A DNA stretch of 37,655 bases from Comamonadaceae bacterium (GCA_947374705.1 CANCDA010000001.1:1-37655), one strand, 5' to 3'; positions 1-8,629 are shown, counted from the stretch's first letter. The notes: generated by a model from the letters alone, not told the origin. Program-made: numbers and translations.

Positions 1-372
1 GTCGAGCACATCATCGACTTCCTTGAAATCCAGGCCCACCGCAAAACCCCCGTGGGCCAACTGCCCTACGGCCTGCAAAAGCGAGTGGACTTGGGCCGCG
101 CCCTGGCCATGGAGCCCCAGGTGTTATTGCTGGACGAGCCCATGGCGGGCATGAACGTAGAAGAGAAGCAGGACATGAGCCGCTTCATCCTCGACGTGAA
201 CGACGAGTTCGGCACCACGGTGGTTTTGATTGAACACGACATGAGTGTGGTGATGGACATCTCGGACCGCGTGGTCGTGCTCGACTACGGTAAAAAAATC
301 GGCGACGGCACGCCCGAAGAAGTACGTAACAACCCGGATGTGATCAGTGCCTATTTGGGCACGAGTCATTAA
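1..372 (+). CDS. livG: ABC transporter ATP-binding protein, LivG-type (3' part only)
   Basis: The reading frame is open from base 1, so the start and the Walker A loop lie outside the window. The visible 123 residues hold the ABC signature region in the LivG form (LPYGLQKRVDLGRAL), Walker B with catalytic Glu (VLLLDEPMAG), the switch His (VLIEHDMSVV) and the typical C-terminal end (ISAYLGTSH). LivG is one of two cytoplasmic ATPases that power HAAT-family importers. The permease gene livH follows 27 bases later, so this is the first visible gene of a livG-H-M-K-F cluster. The family is known for branched-chain amino acids, but many members in betaproteobacteria import aromatic or other carboxylic acids; the PaaK-like ligase downstream points that way. 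The family is certain; the substrate is unknown. Confidence 0.93.
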   Translation, partial: VEHIIDFLEIQAHRKTPVGQLPYGLQKRVDLGRALAMEPQVLLLDEPMAGMNVEEKQDMSRFILDVNDEFGTTVVLIEHDMSVVMDISDRVVVLDYGKKIGDGTPEEVRNNPDVISAYLGTSH

Positions 373-399
373 CGCGCAAGCGGAAGTAAGAGGAACTGA

Positions 400-1329
400 A
401 TGGCTTCGTTTTTAGAAACCCTGTTGGGCGGCCTCATGGCCGGCATGCTGTATTCGCTGGTGGCACTCGGCTTTGTGCTGATTTACAAAGCCTCTGGCGT
501 CTTTAACTTCGCCCAAGGCGCGATGGTGCTGTTTGCGGCGCTGGCCATGGCGCGCTTTGCCGAGTGGTTCCCGCAGTGGACCGGCATTGACAACGCGGTG
601 TTGGCCAATGGGGTGGCCTTTGTGTTGGCCGGCGGCGTGATGTTCCTCGTCGCCTGGCTGATCGAACGCCTGGTGTTGCGCCATCTTGTGAACCAGGAGG
701 GGGCCACGCTGCTGATGGCGACGCTGGGCATTGCATATTTCCTGGAAGGCCTGGGGCAGAGCATTTTCGGTGACGACATCTACAAGATTGACATTGGCAT
801 GCCCAAGGACCCGGTGTTCATTTTCGACACCGTCTTCCCGGGCGGCATCCTGGTCAACAAGGAGGACGTGATCGCCGCTGCCATTGCTGCCGCGCTGGTG
901 GCCTTGCTGAGCCTGTTCTTCCAGAAGACGGCCACCGGACGGGCGTTGCGCGCCGTGGCCGATGACCATCAGGCAGCGCAGTCCATCGGCATTCCCCTGA
1001 ACCGCATCTGGGTCGTCGTGTGGTGCGTGGCAGGTGTTGTGGCGCTGGTGGCCGGCATGATTTGGGGTTCCAAATTGGGCGTGCAATTCTCGCTGGCAAC
1101 CGTGGCCTTGCGTGCGCTGCCCGTGGTGATTCTGGGGGGGCTGACCTCGGTGCCCGGCGCCATTATTGGCGGACTGATCATCGGTGTCGGCGAGAAACTC
1201 TCCGAAGTCTATCTGGGCCCCTATGTGGGCGGCGGCATTGAAATCTGGTTCGCCTATGTCTTGGCGCTTGTCTTTCTGCTGTTCCGTCCGCAAGGATTGT
1301 TCGGTGAAAAAATCATCGACCGCGTTTAA
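400..1329 (+). CDS. livH: ABC transporter permease, LivH family
   Basis: A 309-residue hydrophobic protein of normal LivH length. It begins MASFLETLLGGLMAGMLYSLVALGFVLIYKASG and carries the family features: an early YSLVALG helix, the FNFAQGAMVLF segment, and a conserved cytoplasmic loop with GRALRAVADDHQAAQSIGI that contacts the ATPase. It ends in the usual RPQGLFGEKI tail. A purine-rich site (aagaggaa) lies just before the ATG at 400. LivH and LivM form the inner-membrane channel of the importer. The gene sits 27 bases after livG and 12 bases before livM, which fits one transcript. The substrate cannot be read from the permease alone. Confidence 0.95.
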   Translation: MASFLETLLGGLMAGMLYSLVALGFVLIYKASGVFNFAQGAMVLFAALAMARFAEWFPQWTGIDNAVLANGVAFVLAGGVMFLVAWLIERLVLRHLVNQEGATLLMATLGIAYFLEGLGQSIFGDDIYKIDIGMPKDPVFIFDTVFPGGILVNKEDVIAAAIAAALVALLSLFFQKTATGRALRAVADDHQAAQSIGIPLNRIWVVVWCVAGVVALVAGMIWGSKLGVQFSLATVALRALPVVILGGLTSVPGAIIGGLIIGVGEKLSEVYLGPYVGGGIEIWFAYVLALVFLLFRPQGLFGEKIIDRV

Positions 1330-1341
1330 GGAAACCGTAAC

Positions 1342-2418
1342 ATGTTCTACCGCGAAAACGGTCAATTCAAGACCAGCTACCGGGCTGATCAGCAGATTTT
1401 CCCGATCACCCAGGATCGCATTGCCGTCGGTCTTCTGGTCGTCGGTGCCTTGGCCCTGGTGCCTGCGCTGGCCAGCGACTACATCTTCACCGCCATTCTG
1501 ATTCCATTCCTGATTTTTTCACTCGCCGCCATCGGGGTGAACATCCTGGTGGGCTACTGTGGCCAGATTTCGCTGGGCTCAGGTGCCTTTATGGCCGTGG
1601 GGGCTTATGGTGCATTCAACTTCATGGTGCGCGTGCCGGGCATGCCCTTGATTGCCGCGCTGATTCTGGGTGGACTGTGCGCCACGCTGTTCGGCGTCCT
1701 GTTCGGTCTGCCGAGTTTGCGGGTGAAGGGCTTGTACCTGGCCGTGGCGACCTTGGCGGCGCAGTTTTTCAGCGACTGGATGTTTTTGCGCATCAGCTGG
1801 TTGACCAACAACTCGTCTTCGGGTTCGGTCTCAGTGTCCAATCTCCAGGTCTTTGGCGTGCCGCTTGACGGGCCCATGAGCAAGTATTTTTTCTGCCTGT
1901 CGGTGCTGGGCGTCATCGCTGTACTGGCCAAAAATCTGGTGCGCGGCGCGATTGGACGTGAGTGGATGGCTATCCGCGACATGGATGTGGCGGCCGCCGT
2001 GATCGGCATTCGCCCGATGTACGCCAAGCTCAGCGCTTTTGCCGTCAGCTCGTTCATCATTGGCGTGGCCGGGGCGCTGTGGGGCTTTGTCTATTTGGGC
2101 ACCTGGGAGCCTGCTGCATTTTCTGTGGATCAATCATTTCGCTTGCTGTTCATGGTGATCATCGGGGGCATGGGCTCCATCATGGGCGGCTTCTTTGGTG
2201 CGGCTTTCATCGTGGTGCTGCCGATATTTTTGAACCTGTTGCTGCCCGTAGCGGCTCGACTGTTCGGTGTCACCATTTCAACCGCTGGCGTCTCGCACGC
2301 CGAGTTGATGGTGTTTGGCGGTCTGATCGTGTGGTTCCTGATCGTGGAGCCCCATGGTCTGGCCAAGCTCTGGTCCACGGGCAAGCAAAAGTTGCGGCTG
2401 TGGCCGTTCCCGCATTGA
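1342..2418 (+). CDS. livM: ABC transporter permease, LivM family
   Basis: A 358-residue permease with a hydrophilic N-terminal stretch of about 25 residues before the first membrane helix. The LivM core follows: VGYCGQISLGSGAFMAVGAYGAF near residue 70, then the coupling loop GREWMAIRDMDVAAAVIGI. LivM pairs with LivH as the channel half in the inner membrane. The start at 1342 follows aaggaaacc with proper spacing and lies 12 bases after livH. The C-terminal IVEPHGLAKLWSTGKQKLRLWPFPH is slightly longer than in E. coli LivM, which is usual for the acyl-CoA-ligase-linked branch of these transporters. No defect was seen. Confidence 0.95.
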   Translation: MFYRENGQFKTSYRADQQIFPITQDRIAVGLLVVGALALVPALASDYIFTAILIPFLIFSLAAIGVNILVGYCGQISLGSGAFMAVGAYGAFNFMVRVPGMPLIAALILGGLCATLFGVLFGLPSLRVKGLYLAVATLAAQFFSDWMFLRISWLTNNSSSGSVSVSNLQVFGVPLDGPMSKYFFCLSVLGVIAVLAKNLVRGAIGREWMAIRDMDVAAAVIGIRPMYAKLSAFAVSSFIIGVAGALWGFVYLGTWEPAAFSVDQSFRLLFMVIIGGMGSIMGGFFGAAFIVVLPIFLNLLLPVAARLFGVTISTAGVSHAELMVFGGLIVWFLIVEPHGLAKLWSTGKQKLRLWPFPH

Positions 2419-2464
2419 TCTGTTTTTTTTCGTGTTGCAAGACTTTTACCTAAAGGAGACATCC

Positions 2465-3793
2465 ATGAATCTTTCGAAACTCGTGATCGCCGTAGCCGTG
2501 GTGGTGGCGGGCGCATCGTCCCTGACGACCAGCGCCTTCGCCCAGGCCAAGGAGCAGTTCTTTCCGCTGCTGTCCTACCGAACTGGCCCGTATGCGCCCA
2601 ACGGCGTGCCATGGGCCAATGGCAAGCAGGACTACCTCAAGATGATCAATGCCCGTGATGGCGGCGTCAACGGCGTCAAGCTCACGTACGAAGAGTGCGA
2701 GACCGGTTACGCCACCGACCGCGGCGTGGAGTGCTATGAGCGCCTGAAAACGCGCCCTGGTGTCGCCCTGGTTGACCCGCAAGCCACCGGGATCACCTTT
2801 GCGCTGACCGAGAAAGTGCCCGTTGACAAGATTCCCCTCATCACCTTGGGCTATGGCCTGTCCGTGGCGCAAGACGGTATCGCGTTCAAGTGGAACTTCC
2901 CGCTCATGGGTAGCTACTGGACGGGCGCAGACATTCTGGTCCAGCACCTTGCCAAGGAACTGGGCGGTTTTGACAAACTCAAGGGCAAGAAAATCGCCTT
3001 GGTTTATCACGACAGCCCGTTTGGCAAAGAGCCTATCCCCGTGCTGCAAGAACGCGCCAAGATGCACGGTTTCGAGTTGCAGATGCTGCCCGTGACGGCA
3101 CCCGGCGTGGAGCAAAAAGCCACCTGGTTGCAAGTGCGCCAGAGTCGTCCCGACTATGTGTTCCTCTGGGGTTGGGGTGTGATGAACTCCACCGCACTCA
3201 AAGAAGCGCAAGCCACGGGTTATCCGCGTGACAAGATGTACGGCGTGTGGTGGGCCGGTGCCGAGCCGGACGTGAAAGACGTGGGCGAGGGTGCCAAGGG
3301 TTACCACGCTTTGGCGCTCAACACCGCCAGCCAGACCCCGAAGGTGATTCAAGACATCCTGAAGCACGTGCATGGCAAGGGCCAGGGTACGGGACCGAAG
3401 GATGAAGTTGGGCAAGTGCTTTACACACGCGGCGTGATGATTCAAATGCTGTCGGTGGAGGCGGTGCGCCGGGCACAGGAGCGCTTTGGCAAGGGCAAGG
3501 TCATGACCGGCGAACAAGTGCGCTGGGGCCTGGAGAATCTGGCGCTGGATCAGAAGAGGCTGGATGCGCTGGGTTTTAACGGCGTCATGCGCCCGCTCAG
3601 CACGTCTTGCGCGGATCACATGGGTTCGACTGCGGCACGCATTGAAACCTGGGATGGCAAGAAGTGGAACATCACGTCGGACTACATCGAGGCGGATGAG
3701 CAAATCCTCAAGCCCATGATCAAAACTGCGGCTGACAAATACCTCTCCGACAAGAAGATGACGCGGCGCACGCCGGCCGATTGCCAATCCTGA
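2465..3793 (+). CDS. Periplasmic substrate-binding protein of the HAAT ABC importer (LivK-like)
   Basis: A 442-residue secreted binding protein (type I periplasmic fold, Peripla_BP_6). The ATG at 2465 follows a strong site (aaaggag) and opens a classic signal peptide ending at AFAQA near residue 27. In-frame sequence upstream to 2354 lacks such features, so the later start is preferred. The mature part starts FFPLLSYRTGPYAPNG and includes ECETGYATDRGVECYERL and the lobe-2 segment KKIALVYHDSPFGKE. It is longer than E. coli LivK (about 370 residues), as in the branch of these proteins found beside CoA ligases. It should capture a ligand in the periplasm and deliver it to LivHM. The ligand is unknown; an aromatic or other carboxylic acid is my inference from the neighbouring ligase. 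Confidence 0.93.
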   Translation: MNLSKLVIAVAVVVAGASSLTTSAFAQAKEQFFPLLSYRTGPYAPNGVPWANGKQDYLKMINARDGGVNGVKLTYEECETGYATDRGVECYERLKTRPGVALVDPQATGITFALTEKVPVDKIPLITLGYGLSVAQDGIAFKWNFPLMGSYWTGADILVQHLAKELGGFDKLKGKKIALVYHDSPFGKEPIPVLQERAKMHGFELQMLPVTAPGVEQKATWLQVRQSRPDYVFLWGWGVMNSTALKEAQATGYPRDKMYGVWWAGAEPDVKDVGEGAKGYHALALNTASQTPKVIQDILKHVHGKGQGTGPKDEVGQVLYTRGVMIQMLSVEAVRRAQERFGKGKVMTGEQVRWGLENLALDQKRLDALGFNGVMRPLSTSCADHMGSTAARIETWDGKKWNITSDYIEADEQILKPMIKTAADKYLSDKKMTRRTPADCQS

Positions 3794-3801
3794 TGGCTTA
3801 A

Positions 3802-3885
3802 CCCCTTCCCCCGCTGGGGGAAAGTAGGGATGGGGGCTTCTTCGTGCGCTGGCCCCCACCCCAGCCCTCCCCCAGTGGGGGAGGG
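3802..3885. repeat. Composite extragenic palindromic repeat between livK and livF
   Basis: Three C/G-rich inverted repeats are packed in 84 bases. TTCCCCC (3806-3812) pairs with GGGGGAA (3816-3822). GGGATGGGGGC (3827-3837) pairs with GCCCCCACCCC (3852-3862), with one mismatch. A perfect 21-bp palindrome with arms CCCTCCCCCA and TGGGGGAGGG spans 3865-3885. Elements of this look recur between genes in Comamonadaceae (from memory). The RNA could fold into strong hairpins that lower expression of livF relative to livK or protect the upstream mRNA end. There is no T-run, so it is not a standard terminator. Confidence 0.75.
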
Positions 3886-3966
3886 AGGCAGAAACTGCGG
3901 CTCTCACGAGCCGCCAATGCAAAGGTCGGCACGCCCTGCCTTTCCATTGGTAAACACAGCAAACTT

Positions 3967-4776
3967 ATGAGCACTCCAAACATCGTTCTCAACGTCAACG
4001 GCATCGAGGTCATTTACAACCATGTCATCCTGGTTCTGAAAGGCGTCTCCCTGCAAGTGCCCGAGGGCGGCATCGTCGCCATTTTGGGCGGCAATGGCGC
4101 GGGTAAAACCACCACCTTGCGCGCCATCTCCAACCTGCTCAAGGGCGAACGCGGCGCGGTCACCAAGGGCAGTATCGAGCTGCGCGGTGAGCGCATTGAA
4201 AACCTCTCTCCCGCCGATCTGGTGAACCGTGGCGTGGTGCAGGTCATGGAAGGCCGCCACTGTTTTGCCCACCTCACGCTGGAAGAAAACCTGCTGACCG
4301 GCGCTTACACACGCAAAGACAAGGCCGAGGTGGCGCGCAACCTGGAGAAGGTGTACACCTACTTCCCGCGCCTCAAGACGCGGCGCAGTTCACAAGCGGC
4401 CTACACCTCGGGCGGTGAGCAACAGATGTGCGCCATTGGCCGCGCGCTTATGGCCAACCCCAGCATGGTGCTGCTGGACGAACCCTCCATGGGCCTGGCC
4501 CCGCAAATCGTGGAAGAGGTGTTCGAGATCGTCAAAGACCTCAACACCAAAGAGAAGGTCACCTTTTTGCTGGCCGAGCAAAACACCAATATGGCACTGC
4601 GATACGCCGACTACGGCTACATCATGGAGAGCGGGCGCGTGGTGATGGACGGCGTGGCCAGTGATCTGGCCAACAACGAAGACGTCAAAGAGTTCTACCT
4701 CGGCGTGGGCGGGGGCGAGCGCAAGAGTTTCAAAGATGTGAAGAGTTACAAACGTAGAAAGCGGTGGTTGGCATGA
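3967..4776 (+). CDS. livF: ABC transporter ATP-binding protein, LivF-type
   Basis: The second ATPase of the importer, 269 residues from the ATG at 3967. It has Walker A GGNGAGKTT, an intact signature (SGGEQQMCAIGRALM), Walker B VLLLDEPSMGL and a switch segment in which the usual His-loop reads LLAEQNTNMAL, as in other LivF proteins. An in-frame GTG at 3844 lies inside the palindromic repeat and would add about 41 low-complexity residues, so it is rejected. The C-terminus continues past the normal end YLGVG with a basic tail (KSFKDVKSYKRRKRWLA), known in the ligase-linked branch. The stop overlaps ATGA at 4773 of the next gene, which indicates translational coupling with the ligase-like gene. 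Confidence 0.94.
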   Translation: MSTPNIVLNVNGIEVIYNHVILVLKGVSLQVPEGGIVAILGGNGAGKTTTLRAISNLLKGERGAVTKGSIELRGERIENLSPADLVNRGVVQVMEGRHCFAHLTLEENLLTGAYTRKDKAEVARNLEKVYTYFPRLKTRRSSQAAYTSGGEQQMCAIGRALMANPSMVLLDEPSMGLAPQIVEEVFEIVKDLNTKEKVTFLLAEQNTNMALRYADYGYIMESGRVVMDGVASDLANNEDVKEFYLGVGGGERKSFKDVKSYKRRKRWLA

Positions 4777-4784
4777 GAGGTTCA

Positions 4785-6032
4785 ATGTTTGACGCGCTGG
4801 ATATCCGCGACCCAATTGAGCGCGAAGCCGCTCTGCTGGCTGCCTTGCCCGGCCAGATTGCGCAGGCGCAAACTCAGACTTCAGCCTTTACCGAGCTGCT
4901 CGCAGGCGTCAACGCAGCCGACATCATCAGCCGCGCCGCATTGGCTCAACTCCCCGTCACCCGCAAGCATGAGCTGCTGGCGCGCCAACAAGCGCAACGC
5001 AGCGCAGGCGGTAACGTGTTTGGCGGTTTCAGCGCCATTGGTTTCGGTGCGGCCATGCCGCGTGTTTTTGCCAGCCCTGGCCCGATTTACGAGCCCGAGG
5101 GCACACGCACTGACTACTGGCGCATGGCGCGCGCCATTTACGCTGCGGGGTTTCGCCCCGGCGAGCTGATCCACAACTGCTTCAGCTACCACTTTGTCCC
5201 TGCGGGCTCCATGATGGAAACCGGGGCGCACGCCCTGGGTTGCACCGTGTTTCCCGGCGGCACCGGGCAGACCGAGCAACAGGTGCAGGCCATGGTCGAG
5301 CTGCAACCGGCGGGCTATATCGGTACACCCAGTTTCTTGAAAATCATTCTGGAAAAAGCCGCCGAGATGGGCGTGACGCTGCCCAGCGTCAAAAAAGCCA
5401 TGTTCGGTGGCGAGGCCTTTCCCCCCAGCTTGCGTGACTGGTACCTGGCCCACGGCATTGACGGCTACCAGTGCTATGCCACCGCCGACCTGGGCCTGAT
5501 TGCCTACGAAACCCCGGCCCGTGAAGGCTTGGTGCTGGACGAAGGCGTGATCGTCGAGATCGTGCGCCCCGGCACCGGTGACCCGGTGCCCGAGGGCGAG
5601 GTAGGCGAACTGGTGGTGACCAGCCTCAATCCTGATTACCCCTTGATCCGCTTTGGTACGGGCGACCTGTCGGCCATATTGCCAGGCCACTGCCCCACAG
5701 GCCGCACCAACACCCGCATCAAGGGTTGGATGGGGCGTGCCGACCAGACCACCAAGGTGCGGGGCATGTTTGTGCATCCGGGCCAGGTGGACACCATCGC
5801 CAAACGTTTTCCCGAAATCATCAAAGCGCGCCTGGTGGTGTCAGGCGAGATGGCCAATGACAGCATGACGCTGAAAGTTGAGACGCTGAACGGCACGCTG
5901 GACGGCCTTCAAGCCCGCATCAGCGAAGCCATACGCGACGTGACCAAGCTGCGTGGACAGGTGGAGTTTCAGCTGGCAGGCAGCCTGCCCAATGACGGCA
6001 AAGTGATTGAGGACGCACGCAGTTACCGATAA
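4785..6032 (+). CDS. Divergent phenylacetate-CoA ligase-like (PaaK family) protein
   Basis: About 415 residues, resembling PaaK-type AMP-forming CoA ligases. Family features are the central CYATADLGLIAYE (A5-like region), GEVGELVVTSLNPDYPLIRFGTGD with the ribose-binding Asp, the GRADQTTKVRGMFVHPGQ hinge and a C-terminal GKVIEDARSYR that could supply the catalytic Lys. The region where PaaK has the phosphate loop (SSGTTG-P) instead reads FASPGPIYEPEG, so the canonical Ser/Thr/Gly loop is missing. Starts are possible at 4764 (GTG), 4773 (ATG overlapping the livF stop) and 4785 (ATG); gagagg four bases before 4785 favours the last. Genetic coupling to the importer suggests it acts on the imported acid, but activity with the altered loop is uncertain. 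Confidence 0.85.
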   Translation: MFDALDIRDPIEREAALLAALPGQIAQAQTQTSAFTELLAGVNAADIISRAALAQLPVTRKHELLARQQAQRSAGGNVFGGFSAIGFGAAMPRVFASPGPIYEPEGTRTDYWRMARAIYAAGFRPGELIHNCFSYHFVPAGSMMETGAHALGCTVFPGGTGQTEQQVQAMVELQPAGYIGTPSFLKIILEKAAEMGVTLPSVKKAMFGGEAFPPSLRDWYLAHGIDGYQCYATADLGLIAYETPAREGLVLDEGVIVEIVRPGTGDPVPEGEVGELVVTSLNPDYPLIRFGTGDLSAILPGHCPTGRTNTRIKGWMGRADQTTKVRGMFVHPGQVDTIAKRFPEIIKARLVVSGEMANDSMTLKVETLNGTLDGLQARISEAIRDVTKLRGQVEFQLAGSLPNDGKVIEDARSYR

Positions 6033-6099
6033 GTAGTTTCCTCGTCTAGCACCTCAAGCAGTGAACTTAAAATCTAGCTCTTAATTTCGGAGATTTCAC

Positions 6100-7074
6100 A
6101 TGAAACGCTTGCTGGTACTGGCCGCTGCTGCGGCAACATTGGGCGCTTATGCCCAAACGGCCTTTCCCACCAAACCCATCACCATCGTGGCGACCTTTGC
6201 CGCGGGTGGCCCGGTGGACCGTGTGGCCCGTGACTTGGCCGAGGCCCTGCGCAAGCCCTTGAATGGTGCAGTTATTCTGGTGGACAACGTAGTGGGTGCG
6301 GCAGGCTCCATCGCCGCCAACAAGGTGGCCAAAGCCAACCCGGACGGCTACACCCTGATGCTCAACCACATCGGCATGGCCACCATGCCCACCTTGGTGC
6401 GCAACATCCCCTTCAAGGTGGAGAGCGACTTTGAATACTTGGGCGTGGTGTCTGAAAACCCCATGACCTTGATCGCCAAGCCCCAGATGGCGGCCAACAA
6501 CTTTGCCGAGCTGCGCAAGTGGATCAATGACAACAAGAGCAAGGTCAACCTGGGCAATGCCGGTGTGGGCTCAGCCTCGCATTTGTGCGGGCTGCTGTTG
6601 CAAAGTGCGTTGGGTGTGGACATGACCACCGTGCCCTACAAAGGCACGGCCCCGGCCATGACTGACCTGATCGGCGGCCAGATCGACCTGCTGTGCGACC
6701 AGACCACCAACACCTCCAGCCAGATTGAAGGCAAGAAAGTCAAAGCCTACGCCGTGACCACGGCCAAACGCCTGACCACACCTGCCCTCAAAGACCTGCC
6801 CACGCTACAAGAAGCCGGTTTGAAAGGCGTTGAGGTCACGATCTGGAACGCCGTGTACGCCCCCAAAGGCACGCCGCCTGACGTGCTGGCCAAACTCAGC
6901 GCTGCCATCAAAGCCGCCGTGAAAGACCCCGAGTTCATCAAAAAGCAAGAAGGCCTGGGCGCAGTGGCAATTTCCGACAAGCGCGTGGAGCCTGCCGAAC
7001 ACAAGAAATTTGTGCAGGCAGAGATCGCCAAGTGGAGCCCCATCATCAAAGCCGCAGGCGTTTACGCCGACTGA
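6100..7074 (+). CDS. Bug/TctC-family tripartite tricarboxylate receptor
   Basis: 324 residues with a short signal peptide (MKRLLVLAAAAATLGAYAQ) and the Bug fold markers: the N-terminal FPTKPITIVATFAAGGPVDRVARDLAEAL, the NPDGYTLMLN segment, and the domain-2 TVPYKGTAPAMTDLIGGQID. A cggag site precedes the ATG. Bug proteins are periplasmic receptors that bind small carboxylates or amides, classically with TctA/TctB membrane partners. No such partners are seen in this window, so it may be an orphan receptor or share a remote translocon. It lies 67 bases after the ligase-like gene, and a strong terminator follows its stop. The usual first-loop Pro (P-AGG) is replaced (F-AAGG), a small variation. 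Confidence 0.93.
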   Translation: MKRLLVLAAAAATLGAYAQTAFPTKPITIVATFAAGGPVDRVARDLAEALRKPLNGAVILVDNVVGAAGSIAANKVAKANPDGYTLMLNHIGMATMPTLVRNIPFKVESDFEYLGVVSENPMTLIAKPQMAANNFAELRKWINDNKSKVNLGNAGVGSASHLCGLLLQSALGVDMTTVPYKGTAPAMTDLIGGQIDLLCDQTTNTSSQIEGKKVKAYAVTTAKRLTTPALKDLPTLQEAGLKGVEVTIWNAVYAPKGTPPDVLAKLSAAIKAAVKDPEFIKKQEGLGAVAISDKRVEPAEHKKFVQAEIAKWSPIIKAAGVYAD

Positions 7075-7091
7075 TCTGTTGCTGCACAATC

Positions 7092-7124
7092 AAAGCCGCC
7101 TCGTCACGCCGGGCGGCTTTTTTT
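7092..7124 (+). terminator. Rho-independent terminator after the first Bug gene
   Basis: Perfect 9-bp arms AAAGCCGCC (7092-7100) and GGCGGCTTT (7112-7120) with an 11-base loop, followed by further T residues to 7124. It starts 17 bases after the stop at 7074. It likely ends the liv-ligase-Bug transcript and separates it from the second Bug gene, which then needs its own promoter. Confidence 0.85.
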
Positions 7125-7158
7125 CGATCTGAGTTCAAAAATACACGAGAAAATTTCC

Positions 7159-8181
7159 ATGCACAACTCAAACAACACAACCCGTCACCAGATTCGCCGC
7201 CGCCAAGCCCTGCTGGTTGGCGCCACTACCGCTTTAAGCTTGGCCCTGCCCGTGACAGCTCAAAGCACGTGGCCTAACCGCCCCGTCAAAATCGTCGTGC
7301 CCTTTGCACCTGGCGGCACCACCGACATCTTGGCCCGCGCCATGGCCCCGGAGCTCTCACGCGCCTTTGGCCAATCCTTCATCGTTGAAAACCGTGCCGG
7401 AGCCGGGGGTAACCTGGGTGCGGACGTGGTCGCCAAATCGCCCGCCGATGGCTACACATTGCTCATGGGCACGGTGGGCACGCACGGCATCAACAAGGCC
7501 TTGTATGACAAGATGCCCTTTGATCCGATCAAAGATTTTGCCCCCATTACCCTGGTGGCCGGTGTGCCCAATGTGATGATCGTCAATGCCGAGAAGGCGC
7601 GCAGCATGGGCATCAACAATGTGCTCGACTTCATCCGCGTGGCCAAGGCCAACCCGGGCAAGCTGAACATGGCGTCCAGCGGCAACGGCACTTCTATCCA
7701 CCTGGCGGGCGAGCTGTTCAAAAGCATGTCCGGCACCTTCATGCTGCACTTCCCCTACCGGGGCTCCAGTCCGGCCTTGCTGGACATGCTGGCAGGCACG
7801 ATGGACGTGATGTTTGACAACCTGCCCTCCAGCATGCCGCACATCAAAAGCGGCAAGCTCAAGGCGCTGGCCGTGACCAGCGCGCAGCGCTCGGCCGCGT
7901 TGCCGGACGTGCCCACCATCGAAGAAGCCGCCAAGCTCAAGGGCTATGAAGCCAGCAGCTGGTTTGGCCTGTTGGCCCCGGTGGGCACACCGCCTGACAT
8001 CGTGAACCGTATTCAGCAGGAAGTGGCCAAGTCACTCAACACCCCGGCCATCAAAGAAAAACTGCTGGCCCAAGGCGCTATTCCCGGTGGCAACACACCG
8101 CAGGAGTTTGCCAAGATGATCGACGCGGAACACAAAAAATGGGCGCAGGTGGTGAAGGCGTCTGGGGCAAAGGTGGATTAA
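7159..8181 (+). CDS. Bug/TctC-family tripartite tricarboxylate receptor, probable Tat export
   Basis: 340 residues. The N-terminus carries a twin-arginine-like motif (IRRRQALLVGAT) before the hydrophobic core, so Tat export is plausible, with cleavage near VTAQS. The receptor markers are WPNRPVKIVVPFAPGGTTDILARAMAPEL, ENRAGAGGNLGADVVAKSPADGYTLL and HFPYRGSSPALLDMLAGTMDVMFDN. Like the other Bug genes here, it has no TctA/TctB partner nearby. It is cut off from the upstream Bug gene by a terminator and followed by an extragenic repeat, so it may be a single-gene transcript. The ligand is unknown. Confidence 0.93.
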   Translation: MHNSNNTTRHQIRRRQALLVGATTALSLALPVTAQSTWPNRPVKIVVPFAPGGTTDILARAMAPELSRAFGQSFIVENRAGAGGNLGADVVAKSPADGYTLLMGTVGTHGINKALYDKMPFDPIKDFAPITLVAGVPNVMIVNAEKARSMGINNVLDFIRVAKANPGKLNMASSGNGTSIHLAGELFKSMSGTFMLHFPYRGSSPALLDMLAGTMDVMFDNLPSSMPHIKSGKLKALAVTSAQRSAALPDVPTIEEAAKLKGYEASSWFGLLAPVGTPPDIVNRIQQEVAKSLNTPAIKEKLLAQGAIPGGNTPQEFAKMIDAEHKKWAQVVKASGAKVD

Positions 8182-8209
8182 GTCAACCCGATGGGGTGGT
8201 GTGATGGAC

Positions 8210-8256
8210 AATTCGCCGCCGGGCCGCCCCAAGGCGAATTAGCCCCCTCGGGGGGC
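8210..8256. repeat. Extragenic palindromic repeat, Comamonadaceae type
   Basis: AATTCGCC (8210-8217) pairs with GGCGAATT (8233-8240). It is followed at once by a second palindrome, GCCCCC-TCG-GGGGGC (8242-8256). Related GC-rich sequence (agtgagcgaacgcgggggcc) continues to about 8290. From memory, this gccccctcggggggcag style unit is dispersed between genes in Acidovorax/Polaromonas relatives. It fills the gap between the convergent ends of the Bug gene and the DUF1840 gene, where it could stop transcription from both sides. Confidence 0.7.
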
Positions 8257-8293
8257 AGAAAGCTACACGCAGTGAGCGAACGCGGGGGCCACT

Positions 8294-8629
8294 TCACACA
8301 CCCCAGACGATGGGCTCTCCCGCCTTCTCGCAGCGGCGCAGCATCTCGATCATCGGCACGGCGCGTTGACGCAGGCTGATGCCTTCCAACCGGGGTGGCG
8401 TTTCACCTCGACTCAACGCGGCCTCCTGGGCCGCTTTTTGCTGCGTCTCTTCCTGAACAATCGCCGCCTCCAGCGCGCTGATGGCGGCAGGCATGTCTTG
8501 CGGCAACACAATGCCTTTATCGCCCGCAGGCGCGGCGGTTTCCTTGCCCATGATGGACAACATGCGCTGACCGTTGGGCTGCAACATGATCAGGTCGGCG
8601 GCGGCTTTGGATTTGAATTTGTAGAGCAT
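8294..8629 (-). CDS. DUF1840 family protein
   Basis: A 111-residue soluble protein that opens MLYKFKSKAAADLIMLQPNGQRML and continues with GIVLPQDMPAAISALEAAIVQEE, which is the DUF1840 pattern. A Gln/Ala/Glu-rich linker leads to a basic stretch (ISLRQRAVPMIEMLRRCEKAG). The family is small, restricted mainly to betaproteobacteria and close relatives, and has no assigned function. There is no signal peptide or membrane segment. It is separated by 121 bases from the upstream LVIVD gene on the same strand and is probably not part of the catabolic operon. Confidence 0.88.
   Translation of the reverse strand: MLYKFKSKAAADLIMLQPNGQRMLSIMGKETAAPAGDKGIVLPQDMPAAISALEAAIVQEETQQKAAQEAALSRGETPPRLEGISLRQRAVPMIEMLRRCEKAGEPIVWGV

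Noticed and set aside
2450..3922. A 490-residue open frame on the minus strand opposite the first livK gene
   Set aside because: It mirrors the codon pattern of the well-supported binding protein, is rich in His/Arg, has no ribosome site and no family likeness.
3844..3966. Upstream extension of livF from a GTG at 3844
   Set aside because: The added residues are translated from the palindromic repeat and do not resemble an ABC ATPase N-terminus; the ATG at 3967 starts the normal domain.
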